Assembly: GCA_021502835.1 (NCBI GenBank)
Contig: JAKFGP010000058.1
Span: forward strand, 248,001-312,000
Reading direction: 5' to 3'
DNA: 64,000 nucleotides
Source: Streptomyces thinghirensis
GTDB lineage: Bacteria > Actinomycetota > Actinomycetia > Streptomycetales > Streptomycetaceae
Below, piece after piece: positions 19,472 through 33,365 of the stretch. The notes under the pieces are model-generated. The model did not search any database and was not told the origin of the DNA. It saw nothing but the letters and a program-made list of their open reading frames with translations. How positions within the stretch are numbered: position 1 is the stretch's first letter; every line of letters starts with the position of its first letter. Position numbers and translations under genes: made by a program.

Positions 19472-19942
19472 TCAGGCCCCGAGAACGCCGCCGGGGCCGC
19501 CCGCCCCGATCCGCTTGTGGAAGTACACGTCCTCGTGTCCGCCGGGCACACCCTCGACGCGGCCCCGCTCCCGGAAACCGAGTCTCGGGTAGAAGCCGGG
19601 CGCCTGGAAGGTGTACGTGGACACGATCATGTCGGTGCAGCCGCGCCGGACGGCCTCCTCCTCCGCCGCCCGCATCAGCCGGCTCCCCAGCCGGACTGCC
19701 GCTGCTCCTCGCACACCCACAGCATGTCCACGGAGGCGAGGGTGGACCAGGTCAGGCGGTGAGCCCGCCGACCAGGGCGCCCGACTCGTCGGTGACGCGC
19801 ACGGTGAGGGGTTCGGTCCGCGCGCCGCCGGCGGCGCGGTGTTGAAGGCGGTCAGCTCGTCGTCGAGCCGCTGTTCCAGGTCGTCGTCCGCGCCGCCCAC
19901 GCGCAGGGAGGCGGCGGCGACGGAGTGCTGTTCGCTGGTCAC
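19472..19942 (-). CDS. GNAT-family N-acetyltransferase
   Basis: Protein of about 156 residues with the acetyl-CoA-binding core GSRLMRAAEEEAVRRGC (motif A) and the motif B region YTFQAPGFYPRLGFRERG, followed by GHEDVYFHKRI. It should acetylate an amine; the acceptor is unknown. The GTG at 19942 gives the start VTSEQHSVAAASL. Frame changes near 19830, 19760 and 19690 shift the middle, where the predicted protein reads VRVTDESGALVGGL and STLASVDMLWVCEEQR. Confidence 0.82.
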   Translation of the reverse strand: MTSEQHSVAAASLRVGGADDDLEQRLDDELTAFNTAPPAARGPNPSPCASPTSRAPWSAGSPPDLVHPRLRGHAVGVRGAAAVRLGSRLMRAAEEEAVRRGCTDMIVSTYTFQAPGFYPRLGFRERGRVEGVPGGHEDVYFHKRIGAGGPGGVLGA

Positions 19943-20082
19943 GGTTCCGGATTGTGCCGTGGGCCGGAGCGCGGGGCGAACGGTTATGTGCCGGGCGCCG
20001 CGGGTGGCGGTGCGGCGCTGCCCGTACGGCGGTCCTCCTCGTACAGTGGGAGAAGGGGTTCAGGCGTCTTGGGGGTTCAGGC

Positions 20083-20983
20083 GTGGCGAACGGCGGACCG
20101 GTCGAGCACGGTTACCCGCACCTGGAGACGGTGCGGGCCGCCGTCACCGCGCTCTACAAGCGGCTGTCCTACGACACCGTGCGGACGTTCTCGGCCAGCG
20201 TGGCCCCGGCCGACGTGGCGTTCTGCGACACCGACGACCTGTACCTGGGCACCCAGCGGGTGGCCCGCGAACTGGTGCGTCACTACCGTCTCCCCGACGC
20301 CCGGGTGATCGTCTCCTTCCGGGAGATGACGCACGCGGCGAGCGTGGAAGCTGGCGGCGGGGCCGGAGTACTTCATCGAGCTGAACGACCGCTTCCGTAC
20401 GCATCGCCGGGACATCGGGGGCAGCCCTCGCGCACGAGGTGATGCAGCGTGTATCTGCACCGCTCGACCTGTCCTTCCCCGGCACCCGGGACAGCGAGAT
20501 CCTCACGACACCGCGACGGCGTACCTGGGCGCCGGCTGGCTGCTGCTGGACGCCTACCGGGAGGACTCGGGGTCCTCGCAGAAGCTCGGGTATCTGACGC
20601 CGGAGGAGTTCGGCTACGTCCTGGCCAAGCGGGCGCTGGTCTTCGGTGAGGACCCGTCGGTGTGGTTCACGAGTCCGCAGGCCTACACGGCGTACGTCAA
20701 GGGCATGGCCAGGGCCCGCCGGGACGAGCAGCAGCCGCCGCTCACCGCGGCCGGCTGGGCGGGCCGCCGCCGCTACGCCCGGGACCGCCGCCACGCGCAG
20801 GACCCGCATGCCGTCCCCGTCCCTCCGGCGGAGGGCCCGTACTCCTTCATGCCGGGCGGGCGCGAGCCGCTGCGGGTGTCGTTCCCCTGTCCGACCTGTC
20901 ATCAGCGGATCAGGTGCCGGTGCGAGGGCGGGGTGCGGGCGCGGTGCGGGCTGTGCCGGACGGTGCTGGAGTGCGACACGTAG
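20083..20983 (+). CDS. uncharacterised HExxH metallopeptidase-like protein with C-terminal zinc ribbon
   Basis: Protein of about 300 residues, not recognised as a named family. Near residue 110 it contains AHEVMHVYLHR (HExxHxxxH), and about 12 residues on a D-S-E-I-L-TDTAT helix that could supply the third ligand; this is a gluzincin/metzincin-like layout. The C-terminus holds CPTCHQ and CGLC about 20 residues apart, a likely zinc ribbon. No signal peptide or membrane helix is seen, so it is probably cytoplasmic. The GTG at 20083 starts VANGGPVEHGYPHLETV. Frame changes lie near 20350, 20420, 20440, 20500 and 20920. It is followed 52 bases later by the SIMPL gene. Confidence 0.6.
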
Positions 20984-21034
20984 ACCGGGACGTGGACCGG
21001 CACATGGGCCGGCGAACGGTGCTTCAATGCGCGC

Positions 21035-21677
21035 ATGACGGAGACGATCAGGGAGCCCTGGGGGCTCAGTGTGTTCGGTGCGGGCAGTGTGCGGGTCGAA
21101 CCGCAGCTGGTGCGGGTGAAGCTGGCGGTGGACGTGCTGGAGCCCTCGCCGGACGGGGCCTTCCAGGAGGCGGGGACTGCCGTGACACGGCTGCGCGAGG
21201 TGCTGCGCCGGCACGGGATACCGGACACCTCCGTCTCGGGCTCCCGGCTCACGCTCAGCTCGGAGTACAACGGCTACGGCGGTGAGCGGACGTTCGCCGG
21301 CTACCGCTGCCAGGCCTCGTACTCCGTGGAGACCGGGGCGCTGGACGATGCCTCCAGCGGCTGATCGTGGACGCGGCCGGGGCGGGCGCACACCGCATCG
21401 ACAGCGTCGAGTTCGACGCGCACGACAAGCCGGCGATGCGCGACGAGGCCCGCCGCAGGGCCGTGGCCGCCGCGCGGCGCAAGGCCGACGTGTACACGGA
21501 GGAGGCGGGTGTGCGGCTGGGTCCGGTGGTGCACATCCAGGGACGTGGACGCCGAGTCCCTCGTCCGGAAATGCCGCGGCCACGGCGGCGGGGGCGGCGG
21601 CTCGGCCGGGGACCTGGCGCCGGGGATGGTGGAGGTGTCTGGCGGGTGTGGTGCTGGGATCCGCGCTGAGCCGCTGA
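21035..21677 (+). CDS. SIMPL-domain (DUF541) protein
   Basis: Protein of about 213 residues with the SIMPL/DUF541 pattern: a first strand GLSVFGAGSVRVEPQLVRVKLAV, the helix TRLREVLRRHGIPDTSVSGS, Y(R)CQASYSVE, then IDSVEFDAHDKPAMRDEARRRAVAAARRKAD. Family members occur in outer-membrane, periplasmic or cytoplasmic forms with an oligomeric assembly; the function is poorly known. No signal peptide is visible here. Frame changes near 21352, 21545 and 21640 break it; the corrected protein ends GVVLGSALSR at 21677. The start ATG is at 21035, downstream of a divergence-free gap after the metallopeptidase-like gene, so the two may be co-transcribed. Confidence 0.75.
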
Positions 21678-21692
21678 GCCGCCGGCCCTGTC

Positions 21693-22417
21693 TCAGGCAG
21701 GCCGTACGATGCCCTGCGCGCGTGCGGCCACCAGCCGCCAGGGAACTCGCCCACCAGTTGGTCGTAGCAGCTCGGCGTCGGTCACCTTCTTCGGGTCGCG
21801 GCCCGCGTGGAAGAACCCGGCGTTGTCGACGACACGTTTGCCCGGCACCGCCAGTTCGTCGAGCTTGCGCAGGTACTCGAACTGGCGGTTGCCCGTCGCC
21901 GAAGCCGACGAACTGCCAGAACAGCGGCAGCGGCGCCGCCTTGCACAGGTACCGCTCCGCGGCGAGCCGGTTGATCGGGCCGCCGTCGGTCTGGAAGACG
22001 ACCAGGGCGGGGTGGTGGGCGCCGCTGTCGAGGTAGTGGTCGATCACGGCGTCCATGGCCAGGTGGTAGCTGGTCTTGCCCATGTGCCCGAGGCCGGCCA
22101 CGATCCGCTCGACGCGGCCTTGGTGGTTTGCTAGCGCGATCTCGGTGACGGCGTCGGCGTCCGTGGAGAAGAACACCACCGGCACGGTGCCGTCGTCGTC
22201 GAGGTGCGCGGACAGTCCGAGCACCCGGTCGGCGAGCGCCTGCACGCTGCCGTCCCCAGCAGTACGGCTTCATCGACCCGGGTAGTCGACGACGGGGTAG
22301 ACCGCCGCCCGTGTCCCCTCCAGCCCGTGCTTGGTCAGCGACACCCCCGGCGCTCTTGCACGGATCGACCAGCGCCGGCGCGATCTCCCGCACCTTGGTG
22401 AGACTGATCGCGGCCAT
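21693..22417 (-). CDS. von Willebrand A-domain protein of the TerF/tellurium-resistance type
   Basis: Cytoplasmic VWA-like protein of about 240 residues. It opens AAISLTKVREIAPALVD, a TerD-like start, then VVDYPGSMKPYCWGDGSVQ where the D-x-G-S region substitutes for the DxSxS MIDAS loop. It continues LSAHLDDDGTVPVVFFSTDA, GHMGKTSYHLAMDAVIDHY and VVFQTDGGP (the second metal site), ending GEFPGWLVAARAQGIVRPA. GGGGGAG lies 5 bases before the ATG at 22417. Frame changes lie near 22350, 22260, 21900 and 21755. Related proteins sit with ter genes involved in stress response; no other ter gene is seen here, so a tellurite role is not claimed. Confidence 0.75.
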
Positions 22418-22567
22418 GCGGACTCCCCCGTCACCCCGTACGTACGGCATCTGGCTGCCGAGGTTACGGCACGGCGCACCCGCCTCTCAGCTCGTCCACA
22501 GGCATTCGCTATTTTGTTCGCCGCCGACCCCACCGGCTCACCGTCCGTCCGCCCCGAGGGGCCGGCC

Positions 22568-23483
22568 GTGGATTCCAGTCCACCGTCACCACCTGCTCAC
22601 CGCCATCCGCGGTGGAGTGCCACGTCCGCTGCACCCGCTGTGGGCGCTTCATCTGCCCGGACTGCATGCGCGGGGCGTCCGTGGGCCACCACTGCCCCGA
22701 GTGTGTGAAAGAGGGGGCGCGGTCGGTCCGGCAGGCCCGGACGATCGCCGGCGGGCGGGTGTCGACGACGCCCGTGGTGACGTACGTCTGTTCGCTCTCA
22801 ACGTCCTCGCGTATCTGGCGGAGGTGGTGCGGCCAGAGATCGTGGACCGGTTCGCCATGGTCGGCGCTGCGGCTGGTCGGCCCCGACGGCAGCTACTACG
22901 CCGGCGAGGGCTCCCCACATCGTCTTCGGGCCGCTGCGGGTGGAGGGTGTCGCCGGGGAGCGAGTGGGAGCGGATGCTCACCGGTGCTTTCCTCCACGTC
23001 TCGCCGTTCGAGGGGACGTTCAGGATCCTGCACATCACGATGAACATGATCGCGCTGTGGCAGCTGGGGCGGGTGGTGGAACTGATGCTCGGCCGGGTCC
23101 GTTTCGCCGTCCTGTATCTGCTGTCGGCGCTCGGTGGTTCCGTCCTGCGGCTGGTGTTCGACGACCCCTGGCAGTCCTCGGTCGGCGCGTCGAGGCGCGG
23201 TCTTCGGCGTGGCGGCCGCGTACTACGTTCTGCACCGCCGGCTGGGCGCGGACATGGCGTCGGTCAACCGTTTCATGGGGTTGCTGCTGCTGTGGCTGGT
23301 GGTGTCCGCCGGGCTCACCTCCTGGCAGGGCCATCTCGGCGGACTGCTGGTGGGCAGCGCGCTGGCCCTGGCGTACGCGTACGCTCCCCGGGGCGGGCGC
23401 CGGGTGGCGGTGCAGGTGGGCGCGTGCGCGGGGCTGGTGGTGCTGCTGGCGGTGACGGCGGCGGTCAGGGTGTCCGGAACTGA
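22568..23483 (+). CDS. rhomboid-family intramembrane serine protease with N-terminal zinc finger
   Basis: Membrane protease of about 300 residues. A short N-terminal domain has paired cysteines (CTRCGRFICPDCM, then CPEC), a B-box-like zinc finger common in actinobacterial rhomboids. The rhomboid core shows EWERMLTGAFLHVSPFEG, HITMNMIALWQLGRVVE (HxxxN), the nucleophile serine in SSVGASGAVFG, and the catalytic histidine in GHLGGLLVGSALA, so the Ser-His dyad is intact. Six or seven transmembrane segments are expected. Frame changes are dense (near 22590, 22780, 22880, 22915, 23195 and 23470). The start is the GTG at 22568 and the TGA at 23481-23483 is the likely end, 18 bases before the chitosanase gene. 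Confidence 0.82.
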
Positions 23484-23501
23484 CAGGCGGAGGTCTTCCC
23501 T

Positions 23502-24422
23502 ATGGAGGGTATTCCCCGATGGAAACGTGCCGGTGTGCTGCTCCTCGCGCGCCGTTCCCGTGATCGCCACGGGGGTGTACTTCGTGATGCCGACGGACTC
23601 GGCCGACGCCCCGGTGACGCCGCCCGTGGCCACCACCCAGTCGTCCCGCGAGGACGCCAGAGCCGGGCGGAGGAGGAGCGGGAGGCGGACGACGCGCTGA
23701 TCGCCGACCTGCCGCCGGGGCTCGCCGCCCCGCGAAGAAGGAGCTAGCCCAGCAGTTGGTGTCCAGCGCCGAGAACTCGACGACCAAGTGGCGCACCTCC
23801 TACGGCACGATCGAGGACCTGGGCGACGGATGCGGCTACACGGCGGGCATCATCGGCTTCTGCACGAGCCATACGACCTGCTCCCACGCTGGTCGAGCGC
23901 TACACGAAGTCCCACCCGGACAACGGCCTGGCGGAGTACCTGCCCGCCCTGCGCGAGGTCGACGGCAGCGACTCCACGAGGGCCTCGACCCCGGCTTCAC
24001 GGCCGCCTGGCGGGCGGGAGGCGGAGCTCCCAGCGTTCCGTGCGGCCCGGGAGGAGGAGCGCGACCGCGTCTACTTCGAACCGGCGGTCCGCCTGGCCAA
24101 GCTGGACGGTCTCGGCACGCTGGGGCAGTTCGTCTACTTCGACGCGATGGTCTTCCACGGCCCCGACACGGACGCCGAGGGCTTCTACGGGCTGCGTGAG
24201 CGAGCCATGCGCAGGGCGAGGACGCCGGGGCAGGGCGGCGCCGAAGGCCTACCTGGAGACCTTCCTGGACGTCCGCAGGGGACGCCATGCGGGCGAAAGC
24301 GTCCGGGCATCGACACCTCCCGCGTGGACACGGCGCAGCGCCGCTTCCAGGAGGCCGGGGACATGAAGCTGGACACGCCGCTGGTGTGGGAGATGTACAG
24401 GGACACGTACCGGCTTCCGTAG
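23502..24422 (+). CDS. csn: secreted chitosanase, glycoside hydrolase family 46
   Basis: Extracellular enzyme of about 305 residues that cuts beta-1,4 bonds in chitosan. GGAGG lies 11 bases before the ATG at 23502. An N-terminal basic stretch and hydrophobic segment (AGVLLLAVAVPVIATGVYF) serve as signal or anchor, followed by an acidic/Pro linker. The GH46 core has the catalytic glutamate in SSAENSTTKW and the catalytic aspartate in EDLGDGCGYTAGIIGFC, then LPALREVDGS, RVYFEPAVRLAKLDGLGTLG and ARTPQG-like motifs, ending PLVWEMYRDTYRLP. The GDG(C)GYT motif has Cys where GH46 enzymes have Arg; one base change (TGC from CGC) would explain it. Several indels break the frame. A strong terminator follows. 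Confidence 0.88.
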
Positions 24423-24447
24423 CGACTGCCGTAGGGGCGCATGCGAC

Positions 24448-24487
24448 GGCGCCTGCCCTTTGTCCGGTCGGGGACGGGGCAGGCGCC
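24448..24487. terminator. terminator between csn and gltD
   Basis: A perfect 11-bp stem (GGCGCCTGCCC / GGGCAGGCGCC) with an 18-base loop lies between two convergent genes, 25 bases after the chitosanase stop and about 50 bases from the gltD stop. It can work in both directions. Confidence 0.8.
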
Positions 24488-24538
24488 ATCAGTGTTCCGC
24501 ACGCCTTTGTGCAGGACGTTCTTCGATTGTTCCGTCCG

Positions 24539-25999
24539 TCAGACCGCGAGGGCGCGGTCGGTCGGGGGCGGATCGAGGCCGGCAGTTCGCTGGCTCCGGT
24601 CAGGAAGCTGTCGGCGCCGCGGGCAGCCGAGCGGCCCTCCGCGATCGCCCCAGACGATGAGCGACTGGCCGCGGCCGGCGTCACCGGCGACGAACACACC
24701 CGGCACGTTGGTCTGGAAGTCGGCGTCCGGGCGATGTTACCGCGTTCGTCGAGCTCCAGGCCGAACTGGTCGACCAGTCCGTTCTCCCGGTCGGTGCCGG
24801 TGAAGCCCATGGCGAGGTGACCAACTGGGCCGGGATCTTGCGCTCGGTGCCCGGCTTCAGGGTGAGCTTGCCGTCGATGAACTCGACCTCGCTCATGTGC
24901 AGCCACTGGACGTTGCCGTCCTGCGTCGCCCTCGAAGTGGGTGGTGGAGACGGCGTAGACCCGCTCGCCGCCCTCCTCGTGGGCCGAGGTGACCTTGTAG
25001 AGCATCGGGAAGGTCGGCCACGGCTGGCGCACCGCGTCCCGCTCCTCACCCGGCCGGGGCATGATCTCCAGCTGGGTGACGGAGGCCGCACCCTGGCGGT
25101 GGGCGGGTACCCACGCAGTCGACACCGGTGTCGCCGCCGCCGATGACGACGACGTGCTTGCCCTCGGCCGTGATCGGCGGGGCGACGTAGTCACCCTCCT
25201 GGACCTTGTTGGCCAGGGGCAGGTACTCCATGGCCTGGTAGATGCCCTTGAGTTCGCGGCCGGGGGCCGGCGAGGTCGCGGGCGGTGGTGGCGCCGGCGG
25301 CGGTGACCACGGCGTCGTAGCGCTTCTTGAGGTCGGTGGCCTGGGGTCGCGGCCGATCTCGACGCCGGTGCGGAAGCGGGTGCCCTCCGCGCGCATCTGC
25401 TCGATACGGCGGTTGATGTGCCGCTTCTCCATCTTGAACTCGGGGATGCCGTACCGGAGGAGACCTCCGATGCGGTCCGCGCGCTCGTAGACGGCGACCG
25501 TGTGGCCGGCCCGGGTCAGCTGCTGGGCGGCGGCGAGACCCGCCGGGCCCGAGCCGATGACGGCGACGGTCTTGCCGGACAGGCGCTCGGGGGATCTGCG
25601 GGGCGACGTCCCCGGTCTCCACGCCTTGTCGATGATCGAGACCTCGACGTTCTTGATGGTGACCGGCGGCTGGTTGATGCCGAGCACGCACGCGGACTCG
25701 CACGGAGCCGGGCACAGGCGGCCGGTGAACTCCGGGAAGTTGTTGGTGGCGTGCAGGCGCTCCTGCGCGGGCCGACCAGTCCTCGCGGTAGGCGTAGTCG
25801 TTCCACTCGGGGATCAGGTTCCCGAGCAGGCGCCGTTGTAGCAGAACGGGATGCCGCAGTCCATGCACCGGCTGGCCTGCTTGCTGATGATCGGCAGCAG
25901 GGAGCCGGGGGACGTAGACCTCGTTCCAGTCACTTGACGCGCTCCTCGACGGGGCGGGTCTTGGCGACCTCGCGTCCGTGGTTCGGGAAGCCCTTGAGA

Positions 26000-26007
<8 letters not shown>
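24539..26007 (-). CDS. gltD: glutamate synthase (NADPH) small subunit
   Basis: FAD/NADPH subunit of GOGAT, about 486 residues, which supplies electrons to GltB for converting 2-oxoglutarate and glutamine to two glutamates. The N-terminal cysteine cluster ([17 protein letters not shown] and [12 protein letters not shown]) binds 4Fe-4S; the FAD site is [17 protein letters not shown] and the NADPH site [16 protein letters not shown]. The end is hidden by a missing C near 24557: restoring it gives [10 protein letters not shown] and TGA at 24539-24541. Other frame changes lie near 25932, 25855, 25780, 25605, 25345, 25265, 25110, 24930 and 24820. Its ATG at 26007 overlaps the gltB stop by eight bases, so translation is coupled. 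Confidence 0.93.
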
Positions 26008-30609
<4,602 letters not shown>

Positions 30610-30979
30610 CGGCTCTCCGTCGTCGTCATCTGGCATGTGCAAGTGCCGAGGGACGACGTTGGCCCTCTGCTTGAGTGCAAAATTTCGTGCAGGTTACATG
30701 ATGGAGCGGTTCTCGGGAACCGGGATAATCCGTTCCAACATGCGGACACCGAGGGGGTTCGCGGCGGGGTGCCGCACCCGGCGGTGGAAGCTATGGAGAC
30801 CGCAGCGGACAGATCGATGTCCGTCGGCCCGAGGCACGGAGGGAGCTTCGTCGCTCACTTCGCCGATGCGCGGCGGGCCTCATTGCCCACAGCGCTTACG
30901 GCTCATGCCCGGGGATCACACACTCGAAACCAGCGAGTAACGGCTACTTATGCGGTCCGACGCATGAGTTCGAGCCGGG
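30610..30979. other. gltB upstream region
   Basis: This stretch has no supported gene. It should hold the gltB promoter and leader, since gltB reads leftward from 30609 and the VIT1-like gene ends at 30980. It is less GC-rich than the flanking genes, with an AAAATTT patch at about 30680. A candidate GlnR half-site is listed separately. Confidence 0.5.
30682..30697 (-). promoter_or_regulatory. candidate GlnR half-site upstream of gltB
   Basis: On the minus strand the sequence GTAAC-CTGCAC-GAAAT matches nine of ten positions of the actinobacterial GlnR a/b-box unit (GTnAC-n6-GAAAC). It lies 73-88 bases before the gltB ATG. A clear second unit at the usual spacing is not seen, so the site may be weak or accidental. 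Nitrogen control of gltBD makes it plausible. Confidence 0.4.
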
Positions 30980-31712
30980 CTATCCTACGGCCGTTCCGAA
31001 CAGGCTGCCCAGGACGTACGTCACACCGGCCGCCGCACCACCGAGGGCGAGCTGCCGCAGCCCGCTGTACCACCAGCTGCGCGCCGTCACCTTGGCCACC
31101 ACCGCGCCACACAGGAACAGCCCGGCCAGCGCGAGCACCACCAGGGGCCACAGCGCACTGGCGCCGAGCAGGAACGGCAGAACGGGGGAGCAGGGCGCCC
31201 AGCGCGAACGAACCGAACGACGACACGGCCGCGACCGACGGCGAGGGCAGGTCGCCGGGGTCGATGCCCAGCTCCTCACGGGCGTGTATCTCCAGGGCCT
31301 GCTCCGGGTCACGGGACGGCTGCCGGGCCACCTCGCGCGCGAGGCCCGGCTCCACGCCCCGCGCCTCGTAGAGCGCGGCCAGCTCGGCCTCCTCGTCCGC
31401 CGGGTGCTTCCTCAGCTCACGGCGCTCCACGTCCAGCTCGGCCTCGACGAGCTCGCGCTGCGAGGCGACGGAGGTGTATTCGCCGGCGGCCATGGAGAAG
31501 GCGCCGGCGGCGAGCTCGGCGAGCCCGCTGATCACCACGGTCTGCTGACTCGCCGTGCCGCCCGCGACACCGGTCATCAGGGCGAGGTTGGAGACCAGTC
31601 CGTCCATCGCGCCGAAGACGGCGGGGCGCAGCCAGCCGCCGTTCACGTCGCGGTGGGTGTGGTTGTCGCGGTGCGCCTCGTGCAGCGGCGCCTCGGTCTC
31701 GATGATGGCCAT
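30980..31712 (-). CDS. VIT1/CCC1-family membrane transporter
   Basis: Integral membrane protein of about 243 residues related to yeast CCC1 and plant VIT1 iron/manganese transporters. The start AIIETEAPLHEAHRDNHTHRD is cytoplasmic. TM1 carries the family motif FGAMDGLVSNLALMTGVAGG (Asp and Met line the metal path), and TM2 has GLAELAAGAFSMAAGEY. A charged cytoplasmic domain of about 90 residues (VEAELDVERRELRKHPADEE) follows, then three more hydrophobic segments ending VTYVLGSLFGTAVG. One frame change lies near 31185. It would move divalent metal out of the cytoplasm; the exact metal is not shown by sequence. It diverges from the ADP-ribosylglycohydrolase cluster. Confidence 0.88.
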
Positions 31713-31941
31713 GAGAGTTCCCCCGGGGAAGCTAGTTTGGACCTGGTCTACTTCTCGACAACAACCAATCTACGCCGATCATTTCCGCCTCGCCAGCAGG
31801 AAGGCTGGGCTTACCTGCGGTTTACCCTTGCGCGCTCATCCGTGATCTTGACCGCACAAATGTCGACCGGGTGACGCTGAGCCCTGCGAGGCTGCGCAGC
31901 ACACCCACCGGGGACAGATGCGCAAAGGGAGGAGCGGCCGC
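31713..31941. other. divergent promoter region between the VIT1-like gene and the ARH cluster
   Basis: No gene is supported here. The region is relatively AT-rich near 31740-31790 and must contain promoters for both divergent units. A TTGACC near 31849 has no convincing -10 partner. The GGAGGAG at 31929-31935 is the ribosome-binding site of the first hydrolase gene. Confidence 0.4.
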
Positions 31942-33365
31942 ATGGCATCCACCGCCTGCATTCCCCGGTCCCCGCGCCCGGTGACGCCGTCGGACTCCGC
32001 GAACGGGCCCGGGGCGCGCTGCTGGACTGGCCGTCGGCGACGCCCTCGGGGCGCCGGCCGAGAACATGAAGCCCTCCGAGATCCGCGCCCGCTGGGGCCG
32101 CATCACGGGATACGTGGCCAGGAAGCCGGCCGGCACCGACGACACCGAGTACGCGATCTTCTCGGGCCTGCTGCTGGCCCGGTACGGCTCCGCGCTCACC
32201 CCCGCCCATGTCGAGACGGCCTGGCACGAGTGGATCGCGGACTGGGAGGAGGGCCCCCTTCCCGGGGCGCGGGCTTCAGCGAACGCGGCACCCTGGAGAA
32301 CCTGCGCCGGGGCCTCGCCGCCCCCATCTCCGCGCAGCACCGCCACGCCTGGAGCGACGGACTGGCCATGCGGGCCGCGCCCTACGGCGTCTTCGCGGCG
32401 GGCCGTCCCGCCGAGGCGGCCCGGCTGGTGGCGATCGACGGCTCGGTCAGCCACGAGGGCGAGGGCATCTACGGCGGCCAGGCGGTGGCGGCGGGAGTCG
32501 CGGCGGCGATGGCGGGGGCACCGACCGTCGCGGTCGTCGCCTCCGCCCTGGCGGTCGTACCGGACGACTCCTGGACGGCCCGCTGCCTGCGCCGCGCGAT
32601 GACGGCGGCCCACCGCGGCGAACGCGCCGTCCGGTCCGCGGTGGTCATCGGCGGCTACCCCTGGACCGACCTGGCGCCCGAGGCGGTCGCCCTCGCCTTC
32701 GGCGCGTACGCGGCGGCCGACGGCGACTTCACGGACGCGGTGCTGACGGCCGTCAGCATGGGCCGCGACGCCGACACCACGGCAGCGGTGGCCGGCGCCC
32801 TGGCCGGCGCGACCCGGGGGCCGCCGCCATCCCCGCCGAGTGGGCATCGGCCATCGGCCCGGCCCCCGGCAGCTGCCTGCCGGCGATGGCCGGACACCAC
32901 GTCCTGGAGGTGGCGGACCTGCTGACGCGGGGGGCGGAGAAGGGGCAGCGCGGTGCGGAGGTGGCGCAGCGCGGTGCGGAGAAGGCAGCGCGGTGCGGAG
33001 GCAGCCCAGCGCGGTGCGGAGGCAGCACAGCGCGGTGCGGAGGTGGCGCAGCGCGGTGCGGAGGTGGCGCAGCGCGGTGCGGAGGCGGGGACGCGGAGGA
33101 CGGAACCGGCGACGCGGAGTGGGGGGGACGGGGGTGCCGAGCGCGGGACCGGCGACGCGGGGTGCGGAGACGAAGGCACCGAGCCCAGAACCCGCAACCC
33201 GAAGCGCCGACACGAAGACGCCGAGCCCAGAACCCGCAACCCGAAGCGCCGACACGAAGGCACCGAGGCCAGAACCCGCAACCCGAAGCGCCGACACGAA
33301 GACGCCGAGCCCAAGAACCCGCAACGCGGACGGACCGCGACGCGCCCACGGGGGTGGCGCCGTGA
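31942..33365 (+). CDS. ADP-ribosylglycohydrolase-family protein 1, with repetitive C-terminal tail
   Basis: First of four consecutive ARH/DraG-fold genes. Family enzymes use two metal ions to remove ADP-ribose from proteins or nucleic acids. Three metal motifs are intact: GLAVGDALGAPAE, TDDTEYAIF, and SMGRDADTTAAVAGALAGA (Asp-x-Asp-Thr). The fold ends near residue 330 (MAGHHVLEVADLL). After it comes a tail of about 140 residues from 21-bp then 42-bp tandem repeats, open in more than one frame. GGAGGAG precedes the ATG at 31942. Frame changes lie near 32025, 32265, 32815 and 32985. The TGA at 33363-33365 would overlap the next GTG (GTGA), but the tail frame is not certain. Confidence 0.78.
32934..33090 (+). 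repeat. 21-bp tandem repeat, about seven units, inside ARH gene 1
   Basis: The core CAGCGCGGTGCGGA recurs at 32946, 32967, 32986, 33007, 33028, 33049 and 33070. Spacing is 21 bases except one 19-base step, which may be a two-base error. In one frame this encodes the heptad AQRGAEV/AQRGAEA, which would form an amphipathic, partly charged helix. Confidence 0.85.
33172..33333 (+). repeat. 42-bp tandem repeat, nearly four units, at the end of ARH gene 1
   Basis: Units begin at 33172, 33214, 33256 and 33298 with a regular 42-base period. They alternate between GAAGGCACCGAG and GAAGACGCCGAG openings, so the higher-order unit is 84 bases. One frame reads EDAEPRTRNPKRRH; another reads RAQNPQPEAPTRRR. 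All three frames are open across the block, and the true one cannot be chosen from this sequence. Confidence 0.85.

Noticed and set aside
16528..19551. A minus-strand open frame of about 1,007 codons spanning pepN and its upstream region
   Set aside because: Only parts of it match aminopeptidase N; the rest is Arg/Pro/Thr-rich shadow translation. The true gene starts at 18927, and chorismate mutase lies in the upstream part.
33172..33333. The 42-bp tandem repeats as a CRISPR array
   Set aside because: There are no unique spacers: the whole unit repeats head to tail with a period divisible by three, inside coding sequence, and no cas gene is present.
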